Of a stretch of DNA of 64,000 nt, positions 9,063 through 16,748 are shown in pieces. This stretch comes from Candidatus Solirubrobacter pratensis (lineage in GTDB: Bacteria; Actinomycetota; Thermoleophilia; Solirubrobacterales; Solirubrobacteraceae): assembly GCF_000425945.1 (NCBI RefSeq), contig NZ_AUEK01000012.1, positions 124,001 to 188,000 of the forward strand, given 5' to 3'. The notes below the pieces were generated by a model. The model was not told the DNA's origin, did not search any database, and saw only the letters and a program-made list of their open reading frames with translations. The position numbers and the translations under genes are program-made. The first letter of the stretch is position 1. Every line of letters starts with the position of its first letter.

Positions 9063-10226
9063 ATGCAGAGCGAGGGTGCGCTCGCCGGGCTCAAGGTGCT
9101 CGAGCTCACGCAGATCATGGCCGGGCCCTTCTGCGGCCAGGTGCTGGCCGACCTGGGGGCGGACGTCGTGAAGATCGAGCCGCCCGAGGGCGGCGATCAG
9201 GCGCGCCGCTCGCTCGGCTTCCCGCTGCGCGAGGGCGGGGACACGGCGGCGTTCCTCGCGGTCAACCGCAACAAGCGCAGCGCGGCGCTGGATCTCAAGG
9301 ATCCGGGGCAGCGCGAGCAGTTCTACGGGCTCGTGCGCGGCGCCGACGTGCTGATCGAGAACTTCCGCCCCGGCGTGGCGGCCCGGCTCGGGGTCGACTA
9401 CGAGACGCTCGAGCCGATCAATCCACGGCTGATCTACGCGAGCATCTCCGGCTTCGGGCAGACCGGTCCGTACGCGCAGCGCCCGGGCTTCGACCTGATC
9501 GCGCAGGGCCTGGCCGGCGTCATGAGCGTGACCGGCGAGCCAGGCGGCGAGCCCGTCAAGTGCGGCGTCCCGATCGGCGACCTGTCGGCCGGGCTGTTCT
9601 GCGCGGTGGCGATCCTCGCCGCGCGCATCGCGCGCGAGCGCACCGGTCGCGGCCAGCACATCGACACGTCGCTGTTCGAGGGCGCGCTGGCGCTCTCGAT
9701 CTGGGAGTCCGCGGAGCTGTGGGCGACGGGCCGGACGCCGCAGCCGCTCGGCTCGGCCCATCGCCTCACGGCGCCGTATCAGGCGCTGCGCACGGGCGAC
9801 GGCCACATCACGGTCGGCGCCAACAGCGAGCGCTTCTGGCGGCGGTTGTGCGCGGCAGTCGGGCGCGAGGAACTGGCCGAGGACCCGCGGTTCGCGACCA
9901 ACGCCGCGCGCATGGAGCACCGGCCGGAGCTGGTCGCCGAGCTGGAGTCCGCGCTGGCGGTGCGCGGGACCGGCGAGTGGGTCGAGATCCTGCTCGAGGC
10001 CGGCGTCCCCGCCGGGGCGATCCACGACTACCGCGAGGTCTTCGACGATCCGCACACGCTGGCGCGCGAGATGGTGGTCGAGGTCGACCATCCCGTCGAG
10101 GGGCGGGTGAAGGCGCTGGGGATCCCGGTCAAGCTGAGTGCGACGCCCGGGTCGGTGCGGCGCGCGGCGCCGCTGCTGGGCGAGCACACGGGCGAGGTGC
10201 TGCGCGAGGCCGGCAGCGCGCGTTGA
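9063..10226 (+). CDS. CaiB/BaiF-family CoA transferase
   Basis: A 387-residue class III CoA transferase, moving CoA between an acyl-CoA and a carboxylic acid. N-terminal LKVLELTQIMAGPFCGQVLADLGADVVKIEPP is the CoA-binding Rossmann signature. NRNKRSAALDLKDPGQ, GFGQTGPYAQRPGFDLIAQG and GQHIDTSLFEGAL follow; the last carries the catalytic Asp. The ATG at 9063 is preferred over 9054 because GGGAAG lies about 9 bp upstream of it. The substrate is unknown; carnitine, formate/oxalate, racemase and succinate types all share these motifs. It stands as a single gene divergent from the dioxygenase remnant. Confidence 0.93.
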   Translation: MQSEGALAGLKVLELTQIMAGPFCGQVLADLGADVVKIEPPEGGDQARRSLGFPLREGGDTAAFLAVNRNKRSAALDLKDPGQREQFYGLVRGADVLIENFRPGVAARLGVDYETLEPINPRLIYASISGFGQTGPYAQRPGFDLIAQGLAGVMSVTGEPGGEPVKCGVPIGDLSAGLFCAVAILAARIARERTGRGQHIDTSLFEGALALSIWESAELWATGRTPQPLGSAHRLTAPYQALRTGDGHITVGANSERFWRRLCAAVGREELAEDPRFATNAARMEHRPELVAELESALAVRGTGEWVEILLEAGVPAGAIHDYREVFDDPHTLAREMVVEVDHPVEGRVKALGIPVKLSATPGSVRRAAPLLGEHTGEVLREAGSAR

Positions 10227-10264
10227 GTGCGACCAGTTCCGCGCCCTGCGGCAGTCTGCACCGT

Positions 10265-10663
10265 ATGACCCACATCACCCAGCTGTCGACCGTGCTCGTC
10301 CGCGTCGCCGACCAGGACCGGGCGCTCGAGTTCTACACCGGCACACTCGGGTTCGAGAAGCTCGTGGACTTCGGCTACGCCGGCGGCGCGCGCTGGATCG
10401 AGGTGGCGCCGCCGGGCGCCGCGACCTCGCTCTCGCTCGCGCGCGGCACCGGTGGCGAGGAGACCGGCGTGGCGTTCGACAGCGCGGACGTCGAGGCCGA
10501 TCACGCCGCGCTGCGCGCCCGCGGCGTCGACGTGGACGAGTCGATCCTGCGCGAAGGCGATTCCGTCCTGCACTGGGCCGGCGCCGTGCTCGCGGGCATC
10601 CCGCCGATGTTCCGGCTCCGCGACCCCGACGGCAACTCGCTGCTCGTCGTCCAGCAGCCCTGA
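10265..10663 (+). CDS. VOC-family (glyoxalase/bleomycin-resistance-like) protein
   Basis: A 132-residue vicinal-oxygen-chelate protein with two beta-alpha-beta-beta-beta modules. The first is TVLVRVADQDRALEFYTGTLGFEKL; the second ends FRLRDPDGNSLLVVQQP, which holds the metal-ligand Glu/Asn region DPDGN. Such proteins are dioxygenases, isomerases or binding proteins; none of these can be chosen here. It follows the CoA transferase by 38 bp on the same strand and could be co-transcribed. Confidence 0.85.
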   Translation: MTHITQLSTVLVRVADQDRALEFYTGTLGFEKLVDFGYAGGARWIEVAPPGAATSLSLARGTGGEETGVAFDSADVEADHAALRARGVDVDESILREGDSVLHWAGAVLAGIPPMFRLRDPDGNSLLVVQQP

Positions 10664-10668
10664 GGGCG

Positions 10669-10965
10669 TCAGGCGGCCATCCATGGCCGGTCGGCGACGT
10701 CGCACGTCTGGACGACGCGGGTGTCGAGCCGCGGCAGGATGCGGTCCACGACGAGCGCCTTGAAATGCTGCGACTCCCGGTGGGCCGCGAACGCCTCGGG
10801 CGACGTGTAGCGCTCGAGCACGACGACGTTGCGAACGTCGCGCTCCTCGCGGTAGGCCGCGAAGAAGACGTTCCCCGGCTCGGTGCGGGTGGCCGCGGCC
10901 AGCCTGGGCAGCAGTGAGAGGACCTCGTCCTCGCTGCCGGCGGAGATCCGGTAATAGGCGATCAC
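10669..10965 (-). CDS. Antibiotic-biosynthesis-monooxygenase-fold (YgiN-like) protein
   Basis: About 98 residues of the dimeric alpha/beta ABM fold: VIAYYRISAGSEDEVLSLLPRLAAATRTEPGN, then VVLERYTSPEAFAAHRESQHFKAL, the strand-helix signature of YgiN/quinol-monooxygenase-like and heme-degrading proteins. A GTG at 10965 with AGAGAG about 8 nt upstream is the likely start; a TTG at 10980 is possible. It is convergent with the VOC gene, with 5 bp between stops. Confidence 0.8.
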   Translation of the reverse strand: MIAYYRISAGSEDEVLSLLPRLAAATRTEPGNVFFAAYREERDVRNVVVLERYTSPEAFAAHRESQHFKALVVDRILPRLDTRVVQTCDVADRPWMAA

Positions 10966-11149
10966 TTGAAGCTCTCTCAAGACGGCATCCTCGGTCCGAG
11001 GGCGGCGGCCGAGCCGGGTGCTCCGAATTCACCCGGCCCGGAAGCCCGGGTCCTGCTTTGAAGGGCGTTGTCTCACGAGCCGGACCCTCCCGGGCAGGCG
11101 CGGCACCCGCTCTTGCCCCGAAGGTGCCATGCCCGCAGATGGACTTCAG

Positions 11150-11167
11150 GGTCCAATTGCTTGGACC
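11150..11167. promoter_or_regulatory. TetR operator (GGTCCAA-N4-TTGGACC)
   Basis: A perfect 7-bp inverted repeat around TTGC. It overlaps the -35 hexamer TTGCTT (11157-11162) that stands 17 bp before TACGCT (11180-11185) in front of the TetR gene. A related half-site, TGGAC-N6-GTCCA (11140-11155), adjoins it on the left. The overlap with the -35 element is what autorepression would require. A cognate-looking palindrome lies before ogt. Confidence 0.65.
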
Positions 11168-11185
11168 GGTTCCGCCGGGTACGCT
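11157..11185 (+). promoter_or_regulatory. Promoter of the TetR gene
   Basis: TTGCTT and TACGCT are separated by 17 bp. The -10 element ends 6 nt before the GTG start at 11192 and there is no Shine-Dalgarno, so the transcript is predicted to be leaderless. Confidence 0.5.
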
Positions 11186-11191
11186 GTCCCC

Positions 11192-11812
11192 GTGGGCACT
11201 CGGCGGCCTTCACGCTTGACGGCGCGCGGAGCGGCGACGCGCGCGCGGATCGTCGAGTCCGCCGCCGATCTGATGCACCTCAACGGCGTGTCCGCGACGA
11301 CGCTGGACGACGTCCGGGCGGCCAGCGGCACCAGCAAATCGCAGCTCTACCAGCACTTCGCCGACAAGGACGCGCTCGTTGACGCGGTGATCGCGTTCCA
11401 GGCCGGCGAGCTGATCGCGCGCCAGACGCAGCGGCTGCAGCGGCTGGACTCGCTGCGCGGGCTCGAGCTGTGGAGGGACGCGGCAGTCCGCCGGAGCGCA
11501 CTCCGCCGCGGCGCGCATGGCTGCGAGCTCGGATCGCTGGCGAGCGAGCTCGCCGACCGCGACGAGGACGCGCGCGCCGCCCTCGCGGCGCACTTCAGGA
11601 ACTGGGAGGCGCTGCTGACGGCCGGCCTCGAGCGGATGCGGGCGAACGGCGCGCTCAGGCCCGAGGCGGACCCGGTCAAGCTCGCGACCGGCATCCTCGC
11701 AGCGCTCCAGGGCGGCTACCTGCTGGCCCAGACGGCGCGCGACACGGCGCCGCTGGAGGTCGCGCTCGACATGGCCCTCGACCGGGTGCGGGCGGCTGCA
11801 GCAGCGGAGTGA
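11192..11812 (+). CDS. TetR-family transcriptional regulator
   Basis: About 206 residues. The N-terminal helix-turn-helix (residues 10-60) is RGAATRARIVESAADLMHLNG, then TTLDDVRAASGTSKSQLYQHFADKDALVDAVI, the classic TetR signature. The C-terminal TetR_C domain contains GCELGSLASELADRDEDARAALAAHFRNWEALLTAGLE and GILAALQGGYLLAQTARDTAPLE, the ligand/dimer part of the YxaF/LmrA-like branch. The GTG at 11192 is chosen because it follows a promoter-like TTGCTT-N17-TACGCT by 6 nt. A strong palindrome covers the -35, and a related palindrome sits right after the stop, upstream of ogt, suggesting autorepression and control of the next gene. Confidence 0.92.
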   Translation: MGTRRPSRLTARGAATRARIVESAADLMHLNGVSATTLDDVRAASGTSKSQLYQHFADKDALVDAVIAFQAGELIARQTQRLQRLDSLRGLELWRDAAVRRSALRRGAHGCELGSLASELADRDEDARAALAAHFRNWEALLTAGLERMRANGALRPEADPVKLATGILAALQGGYLLAQTARDTAPLEVALDMALDRVRAAAAAE

Positions 11813-11813
11813 A

Positions 11814-11831
11814 TTGGACCTTGAGGACCAA
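11814..11831. promoter_or_regulatory. Second operator-like palindrome (TTGGACC-N4-GGACCAA)
   Basis: It lies 2 bp after the TetR stop and 39 bp before the ogt ATG. One base breaks perfect symmetry. The half-sites TTGGACC/GGACCAA match those of the palindrome over the TetR promoter, though in inverted order. TTATAC at 11861-11866 could be the ogt -10. It suggests that the TetR protein also controls ogt. Confidence 0.55.
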
Positions 11832-11870
11832 TTTCCCTCACGCGACGGGCGGCGCGGGCGTTATACCGGC

Positions 11871-12395
11871 ATGACCACGTCCTGGACCATCTACGAGAGC
11901 CCGCTCGGGCCGCTGACGGTGATCGCGGGCGCCTCCGGCATGAGCCGCATCCGCTTCCCCGGCTCGGACGAGCGACTCGACGAGGCCGGGCGCCGCCCCG
12001 CCGCCTTCGCGGTGGCGACCGAGCAGCTCGACGAGTACTTCGCGGGCGACCGGCAGGCGTTCGAGCTGGACCTGGACCTCAGCGCCGGAACCGCGTTCCA
12101 GCGCAAGGTCTGGGTGCAGCTGCGCGTGATCCCCTACGGCACGACGGTGAGCTACGGCGACCTGGCCCGTGCGATCGGGCGCCCCGACCGGCTCCGCGCC
12201 GTCGCCGCCACCGTCGGGCGGACGCCCGTGCCGATCGTCATCCCCTGTCACCGCGTCATCGGCGCCGACGGCTCGCTAACGGGTTACGGCGGCGGCCTGC
12301 ACCGCAAGCAGGCGCTGCTCGAGCTCGAGGCGCGCGGCGCCGCCGGGCAGGCGCCCGAGCCCGCCTGGGCATTCCGCCAGCTCACGCTCAGCTAG
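11871..12395 (+). CDS. ogt: Methylated-DNA-protein-cysteine methyltransferase
   Basis: A 174-residue Ogt/AdaB-type suicide repair protein that takes O6-alkyl groups from guanine onto its own cysteine. The C-terminal domain carries TAFQRKVWVQLRVIPYGTTVSYGDLA, the arginine finger region IGRPDRLRAVA and the acceptor motif PVPIVIPCHRVIGADGSLTGYGGGL (Cys near residue 125). The N-terminal region is the usual ribonuclease-like cap. Length is normal. The gene lies directly behind the TetR gene with an operator-like palindrome in between, an unusual arrangement, as ogt is more often Ada-linked or constitutive. Confidence 0.94.
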   Translation: MTTSWTIYESPLGPLTVIAGASGMSRIRFPGSDERLDEAGRRPAAFAVATEQLDEYFAGDRQAFELDLDLSAGTAFQRKVWVQLRVIPYGTTVSYGDLARAIGRPDRLRAVAATVGRTPVPIVIPCHRVIGADGSLTGYGGGLHRKQALLELEARGAAGQAPEPAWAFRQLTLS

Positions 12396-12451
12396 GCCAC
12401 CTCCCCCGGACCGGGGATGAAGACCGGCGCCGAGCGTCCGATGACACGGAT

Positions 12452-13480
12452 GTGCAGCGACTTCCCCCTGAGCCGGTGCAGCGCCACGTGCAGCGCCTGG
12501 CTCCGTTCGCCGCGGTGACGGCCGTCGGGCTGGTCCTCGCGCTGCCCTGGTCGGCATCGGCGGAGAGCTACGCGGGCTACGGCATCTGCTGGCTGCTGAT
12601 GCTGGCGGTCGGCGCGATGTCCGTGTTCGCGCGCTCCTCAGGCCCGGCCTGGCTGCGCCTCGGGCGCCCGCTGACGTACCTCGCCGCCGTCGGCGTCCTG
12701 CGCGAAGTCACCGGCGGCGCGAGCGGCGGCGTCGGGATCCTCGTGCTCGTGCCCGTGATGTGGGTCGCCCTCTACGGCTCGCGCTGGATGCTCCGCGGGA
12801 CGCTCCTCGGCGTCGCCCTGGTGTGGGTGCTGCCGCTCGTGGCGATCGGCGGGGCGCGCTATCCGGCGACAGGTTGGCGCAGCTGCGTCCTGACGGTCGC
12901 GCTCGCGGCGATCATCGGCACGACGGTGCAGCACCTCGTCGCCCAGGCGCGCGAGCAGGCCGGGAGCGCGCGGCGTCACGCGCGCGAGCGCGAGCGGCTG
13001 CTGGCTCAGGTCAGCGAGCTCGCGCGCACCGACTCGCTCACCGGGCTGGCCAACCGGCGCTCATGGGAGGAGCACGTCGCCGCGACGCTGGAAAGCGGCG
13101 AGCACGCGGTCAGCGTCGCGGTGCTCGACCTCGATCGCTTCAAGGCCCTCAACGACGAGTCCGGGCACGCCGCCGGCGACCGCTGCCTGCGCGAGAGCGC
13201 CGCGGCGTGGACCGCGCAGCTGCGCCCGAGCGACCTGCTCGCGCGCATCGGCGGCGACGAGTTCGCGATCCTGCTGCCCGGCTGCACACTCGACGAGGCG
13301 CGCGTCATCGCGACCCGTGTCGCCGAGGCGACCGCGGGCACCGGGTGCTCGATCGGGGTCGCGGAGTGGGACGGCAAGGAGACGCCCGAGGAGCTGCAGC
13401 GGCGCGCCGACCTGTCGCTCTACGCGGCGAAGCGCGAGCGCGCGGGTAGCTCGGTGTGGGCGCCGAGCAGGGCCGCGTAA
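12452..13480 (+). CDS. Membrane-anchored diguanylate cyclase (GGDEF)
   Basis: 342 residues. The N-terminal half has about five to six hydrophobic helices (LAPFAAVTAVGLVLALPW, YGICWLLMLAVGAMSVFA, ILVLVPVMWVALYG, TLLGVALVWVLPLVAI, VLTVALAAIIGTTV), then a coiled linker (REQAGSARRHARERERLLAQ) and a GGDEF domain starting at ARTDSLTGLANRRSWEEH. The active-site loop is intact, RIGGDEFAILL near residue 266, so it should make c-di-GMP from two GTP. The RxxD-type inhibitory site is not evident. No EAL domain is present. The GTG at 12452 is the best in-frame start. Confidence 0.9.
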   Translation: MQRLPPEPVQRHVQRLAPFAAVTAVGLVLALPWSASAESYAGYGICWLLMLAVGAMSVFARSSGPAWLRLGRPLTYLAAVGVLREVTGGASGGVGILVLVPVMWVALYGSRWMLRGTLLGVALVWVLPLVAIGGARYPATGWRSCVLTVALAAIIGTTVQHLVAQAREQAGSARRHARERERLLAQVSELARTDSLTGLANRRSWEEHVAATLESGEHAVSVAVLDLDRFKALNDESGHAAGDRCLRESAAAWTAQLRPSDLLARIGGDEFAILLPGCTLDEARVIATRVAEATAGTGCSIGVAEWDGKETPEELQRRADLSLYAAKRERAGSSVWAPSRAA

Positions 13481-13594
13481 CCCTCCGTCCTCCACCGGTG
13501 AGCGACAACCACGGTTGACGATCGCGCCAGGATCCGGACCATCCGTCCTGCCAGCAACCGGACCACTGGACGCCACGGACGGTCCGCATCCCCG

Positions 13595-13600
13595 TAGCGT
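13595..13600 (+). promoter_or_regulatory. Leaderless-type -10 element (TAGCGT) at 13595
   Basis: TAGCGT fits TANNNT and ends 6 nt before the ATG at 13607, with no Shine-Dalgarno in the gap. Same layout as the promoter of the TetR gene. Confidence 0.4.
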
Positions 13601-13606
13601 TGGGCC

Positions 13607-13912
13607 ATGCCAGACCTCGCGCACCGGCCGCAGCGCCCGGCACGCGCCGCGGGGACGACCTGGACGCGCGCCGGCGAGCCGGATCCGGACTTCGGGGACG
13701 AGGAGCGGCGCAGGAACCACCTCGGCCTCACCGACGCCTGCCTCGCCGCGCGCTTCCTCCAGCGCCGCCCCTACCGTGCGCACGCGGGCTACGACGAGAT
13801 GATCCGCGCGCTCGGGTACGTATGGGAGTGCCGGAACGACGGCACGCTCAACGTGACCGGATACCGCTGCGCCGCATGCGGCGAGCGGCGCGGCCTCGCG
13901 CTCGACGAGTAG
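13607..13912 (+). CDS. Small hypothetical protein with C-terminal zinc-knuckle-like CxxC
   Basis: 101 residues with no assigned family. The N-terminal 35 residues are Arg/Pro-rich and probably disordered. A helical segment LGLTDACLAARFLQRRPYRAHAGYDEMIRAL is followed by WECRNDGTLNVTGYRCAACGERRGL, where three cysteines (one in WEC, two in CAAC) could form part of a zinc ribbon. It is preceded by TAGCGT 6 nt before the ATG. It is soluble, has no signal peptide and no clear operon partner. Confidence 0.55.
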   Translation: MPDLAHRPQRPARAAGTTWTRAGEPDPDFGDEERRRNHLGLTDACLAARFLQRRPYRAHAGYDEMIRALGYVWECRNDGTLNVTGYRCAACGERRGLALDE

Positions 13913-14162
13913 CGAGCCGCGCCGCGGAACGCCGTCAGGCGGCTCGCGGAGAGAGCGCGAGCAGCGCGTCGAGGACCTGCGCCGGCTGCGCCGGCGGCGT
14001 GCCGCCCAGCGTCGACGGATTGAGGATGCCCGTGATGCCACGCGCGCCGGACCGGTCTGCGCACCCGCGACGCCGGCGCCGCACGCGATCGTGGCCGCCA
14101 CCGGCGTTCAGGTGCCGTTCAGGCGCCACGCGGCACGCTGAGGGCATGGCACCATCGGCGGG
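13913..14162. other. Intergenic region with a possible broken small secreted ORF (minus strand)
   Basis: On the minus strand a GTG near 14098 opens a signal-peptide-like start (MAATIACGAGVAGAQT) but in one frame. The more natural continuation (GITGILNPSTLGGTPPAQ..VLDALLALSPRAA, stop near 13935) is in another frame. If both belong together this is a small exported peptide gene with one frameshift. If not, the region is only the upstream region of the response regulator gene. Confidence 0.25.
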
Positions 14163-14834
14163 GTGAGAGTGACCCAGATCGGGATCTGCGAGGACGACAC
14201 CGGATTGCGCTCGGTGCTCACCCGCGCGCTCACCGACGAGGGCTTCGACGTGCGGGCGGTGGCCGGCGGCCGGCTGGCCGTGCAGGAGTTCTCGGCGCTG
14301 CCGCCGGATCTGCTGGTGCTCGACATCGGCTTGCCCGACGCGGACGGGCGCGACGTCTGCCAGGCGCTGCGGGCCCACGGCGTCGAGGCGCCCGTGATCT
14401 TCCTCACCGCGCACGGGCAACTGACGGACCGGCTCGCCGGCTTCCACGCCGGCGGCGACGACTTCCTCACCAAGCCGTTCGCGCTCGCCGAGCTGCTCGT
14501 CCGCATCCATGCGCTGCTGCGGCGCCGCGCGGCGGAGCCGGAGGCCGCGGACCGGGGCGGCCTCCAGCTCGACCCGGCCGCCCACGGCGTCCGCGCCGGC
14601 GACCGCACGGCCGCCCTCACGCCGACGGAGTTCCGGCTGCTCGGGGCGCTGGCCGCGCGCCGCGGCGAGGTGGTCCGGCGGCGCGAGCTCGTCTCGGCCG
14701 CGTGGCCGGACGGCGCGATCGTGCACGCAAACACGCTCGACGCATACATCGGCCGCCTGCGGCGCAAGCTGCGCACCGTCGAGGCCGACGCGGAGATCGC
14801 CACGGCGCGCGGGGTCGGGTACGTGCTGCGGTGA
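14163..14834 (+). CDS. OmpR/PhoB-family response regulator
   Basis: A 223-residue two-domain regulator. The receiver domain (residues 1-120) has the acidic pair GICEDD, phosphoacceptor Asp in LLVLDIGLPDADG, switch Thr in VIFLTAHG and Lys in FLTKPFA. The winged helix (about 130-223) ends with RRRELVSAAWPDGA, THTLDAYIGRLRRKL-like recognition residues (NTLDAYIGRLRRKL) and GVGYVLR. It should be phosphorylated by the histidine kinase encoded immediately downstream. The GTG at 14163 gives the standard short N-terminus. Confidence 0.95.
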   Translation: MRVTQIGICEDDTGLRSVLTRALTDEGFDVRAVAGGRLAVQEFSALPPDLLVLDIGLPDADGRDVCQALRAHGVEAPVIFLTAHGQLTDRLAGFHAGGDDFLTKPFALAELLVRIHALLRRRAAEPEAADRGGLQLDPAAHGVRAGDRTAALTPTEFRLLGALAARRGEVVRRRELVSAAWPDGAIVHANTLDAYIGRLRRKLRTVEADAEIATARGVGYVLR

Positions 14835-16120
14835 GCCTGCGCACGCGCGTCACGCTCGGCACCGTCGCCGTGCTCGGCGCCGGGCTGGCAATCCTCTCGG
14901 TGGCGCTCAATCTGCTGCTCGTCAGCCGCCTCAGCGCCGACGCCTCCGCGGTGCTCGCCAACCGCGCCGACGCGCAGCTCGCGACGCTGGACGCGCGCCA
15001 CGGCACGCTGCGGGTCCGGGAGACGGCCGACGACGCGGCGCTCGACGAGCACGCGTGGATCTTCGACCGCCAGGGCCGCGCGATCGAGCGTTCGCCGGCC
15101 GAAGCTCGGCTCGCCGCGGCGGTCGAGGCGCTCGCCCGCGTCGACCGGCCGACGGTGCGCAACCCGACCGAGCACGTCCGCCTGCTCGCCCGCCCCATCG
15201 ACCGGGCCGGCGTCGTCGTCGTCGGCGTCTCGATGGACCCATACCGCCACACCGAGCGGATCGCCGTCGGCTTCACGGTCGTCCTCGACGTCTTCGTGCT
15301 GCTCGCCGGCGCGCTCGTCGCCCGCCGCGCCGTCGGCGCCGCCCTGCGCCCGGTCGCCGACATGACCCAGCGCGCGGCCGAGTGGAGCGAGCACGACCTG
15401 CACCGCCGCTTCGGACTTGGCCCGCCGCGCGACGAGCTCACCGCCCTCGCCGCGACGCTCGACGGACTGCTCGGCCGCATCGACGCCGCGCTGCGCCACG
15501 AGCAGCGCTTCTCGGCCGAGATGGCACACGAGCTGCGGACCCCGCTGAGCGGCGTCCGCGCCGAGGCCGAGCTCGCGCTCCACGCCGGCCGGTCCGACGC
15601 CGAGCTGCGCGCCGCGTTGGAGACCGTGCTCGCCGGCACCGACCGGATGGCGGCGGTGATCGACACGCTGCTGGCGGCCGCGCGCAGCGACACGGTCCGC
15701 GGCTCGTCGGACGCCCTCGCCGCCGCGTACACCGTCCAGCAGCTCGTCCGCCCCGTCGCCGAGGCGCACGACCGGCGCGTGAGCGTCCACGCGGACGGCG
15801 CACCACTGACCGTCGGCGCCGCGGAGGACGTCGTCGCCGGCGCGCTGCACCCGCTGCTCGAGAACGCCGTGCGCCACGCGCAGCATGCCGTCGAGGTCAG
15901 CCTGCTGCGCGAGAACGGCAGCGTCGTCATCGCCGTCGCCGACGACGGCGCGGGCGTCACGCCGAACGATACGGAGCGGATCTTCGAGCCCGGGGTGAGC
16001 GACACGGGCGGCGCCGGCCTCGGACTGCCGCTGGCTCGACGGCTCGCCCGCTCGGCGGGAGGCGACGTCGTCGCCGTGCCGCAGGAGGGCGGCCGCTTCG
16101 AGCTGCGGCTGCCCGCCTGA
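14831..16120 (+). CDS. Two-component sensor histidine kinase
   Basis: About 429 residues, overlapping the response regulator by GTGA, so translationally coupled. TM1 is near residues 8-30 (VTLGTVAVLGAGLAILSVALNLLLV); an extracytoplasmic sensor region follows to about 138, then TM2 (IAVGFTVVLDVFVLLAGALVA) and a HAMP-like stretch. The HisKA H-box is EMAHELRTPLSGVRAEAEL with the phosphorylated His near residue 234. The ATPase has an N-box (LENAVRHAQHAVEV), G1 (VADDGAGV) and G2 (GGAGLGLPLARRL). The signal is unknown. The following gene is 630 bp away and apparently unrelated. Confidence 0.94.
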   Translation: MSLRTRVTLGTVAVLGAGLAILSVALNLLLVSRLSADASAVLANRADAQLATLDARHGTLRVRETADDAALDEHAWIFDRQGRAIERSPAEARLAAAVEALARVDRPTVRNPTEHVRLLARPIDRAGVVVVGVSMDPYRHTERIAVGFTVVLDVFVLLAGALVARRAVGAALRPVADMTQRAAEWSEHDLHRRFGLGPPRDELTALAATLDGLLGRIDAALRHEQRFSAEMAHELRTPLSGVRAEAELALHAGRSDAELRAALETVLAGTDRMAAVIDTLLAAARSDTVRGSSDALAAAYTVQQLVRPVAEAHDRRVSVHADGAPLTVGAAEDVVAGALHPLLENAVRHAQHAVEVSLLRENGSVVIAVADDGAGVTPNDTERIFEPGVSDTGGAGLGLPLARRLARSAGGDVVAVPQEGGRFELRLPA

Positions 16121-16159
16121 GCGCTGAACTGGCGGGTGACGGCGCGGGGCATACGGCCC

Positions 16160-16304
16160 GGCTTGCTCGCGCCCTGCCGGCTCCGGCGAACGTCAACGGC
16201 GGCGGGTGAGGGAAGCGAGGGGCGAGCCGCGCGGCTTGCTTCGCGCCCCGCCGGCGCCGGCGAGCGTCAACGGCGGCAGGTACGGGAAGCGAGGGGCGAG
16301 CCGC
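16160..16304. repeat. Two tandem imperfect repeats of about 72 bp
   Basis: Copy 1 spans 16160-16230 and copy 2 16233-16304. Both start GGCTTGCT and end GGGGCGAGCCGC, share TCAACGGCGGC and GGGAAGCGAGGGGCGAGCC, and differ at a handful of bases. Part of each copy can form a GC-rich hairpin. They follow the histidine kinase stop by 40 bp and could serve in part as a terminator. Confidence 0.75.
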
Positions 16305-16344
16305 CCGCCCAAACGATCACGGCGCGCGATGGGTGCACGACGTT

Positions 16345-16363
16345 CCTTCGAACTATTCGAAGG
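16345..16363. repeat. 19-bp perfect palindrome CCTTCGAA-CTA-TTCGAAGG
   Basis: Eight-base arms are separated by CTA. It sits in a locally AT-richer pocket followed by AGGTCACCCCCGGGACCT, another interrupted inverted repeat. The size and symmetry are those of a binding site for a dimeric repressor. No start codon is near enough to name a target; FTR1 is about 390 bp downstream. Confidence 0.55.
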
Positions 16364-16433
16364 GTTTGTAGGTCACCCCCGGGACCTGCCGGGCGGAGAC
16401 GATCGTTTGTGACGAATATCCACCAATCGCGAT

Positions 16434-16482
16434 CGGGCGCGATCGGACTCACGCCCTTACCGCGCAGTTGACGTCCGCCGGC
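16434..16482. repeat. 49-bp direct repeat, copy 1
   Basis: This 49-bp sequence, starting CGGGCGCGATCGG and ending GACGTCCGCCGGC, recurs without mismatch at 16579-16627. It contains CTTACC and TTGACG, the latter being a good -35 hexamer, so both copies could carry a promoter half. Flanks differ after a few bases, so only this core is duplicated. Confidence 0.8.
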
Positions 16483-16578
16483 CGAGATCCGCGGGCCGCA
16501 GAGACCGCGCGGGGGGGCAGGGATTCGTCACGGCGGCGGAGACGAACGATCGCGATCGCCGAGCCGGCCCACGGTGAC

Positions 16579-16627
16579 CGGGCGCGATCGGACTCACGCC
16601 CTTACCGCGCAGTTGACGTCCGCCGGC
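16579..16627. repeat. 49-bp direct repeat, copy 2
   Basis: Exact copy of 16434-16482, starting 145 bp downstream of it. Both copies are preceded by short GATCGCGATC palindromes and by GAGACGA. The exact identity implies either a recent duplication or selection on the full 49 bp. Confidence 0.8.
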
Positions 16628-16732
16628 AGAGACGGACCGCCCGCCGAACCTGGGCCCGCGGCGGAACGCGGCGCTGCCCGGGTATCGCGCCCCGGGTCTC
16701 GCCCGCTGCAACGGCCCTGTAACAGCCGGTGC

Positions 16733-16748
16733 GTTAGGGTGACCTAAC
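16733..16748. promoter_or_regulatory. DtxR/IdeR-like iron box before FTR1
   Basis: GTTAGG-N4-CCTAAC is an exact 6-bp inverted repeat that matches the half-sites TTAGG/CCTAA of the DtxR/IdeR consensus. It ends 1 bp before the FTR1 ATG and overlaps TAGGGT, a possible -10 element. An iron-loaded repressor bound here would block initiation, fitting an iron-uptake gene that is shut off when iron is plentiful. Confidence 0.7.

Noticed and set aside
14108-15886. Minus-strand open frame of 592 residues
   Set aside because: Antisense of the response regulator and kinase pair, which have complete motifs.
16160-16627. Repeats considered as a CRISPR array
   Set aside because: Only two copies of each of two different units, of 72 and 49 bp, with no regular spacers and no cas gene.
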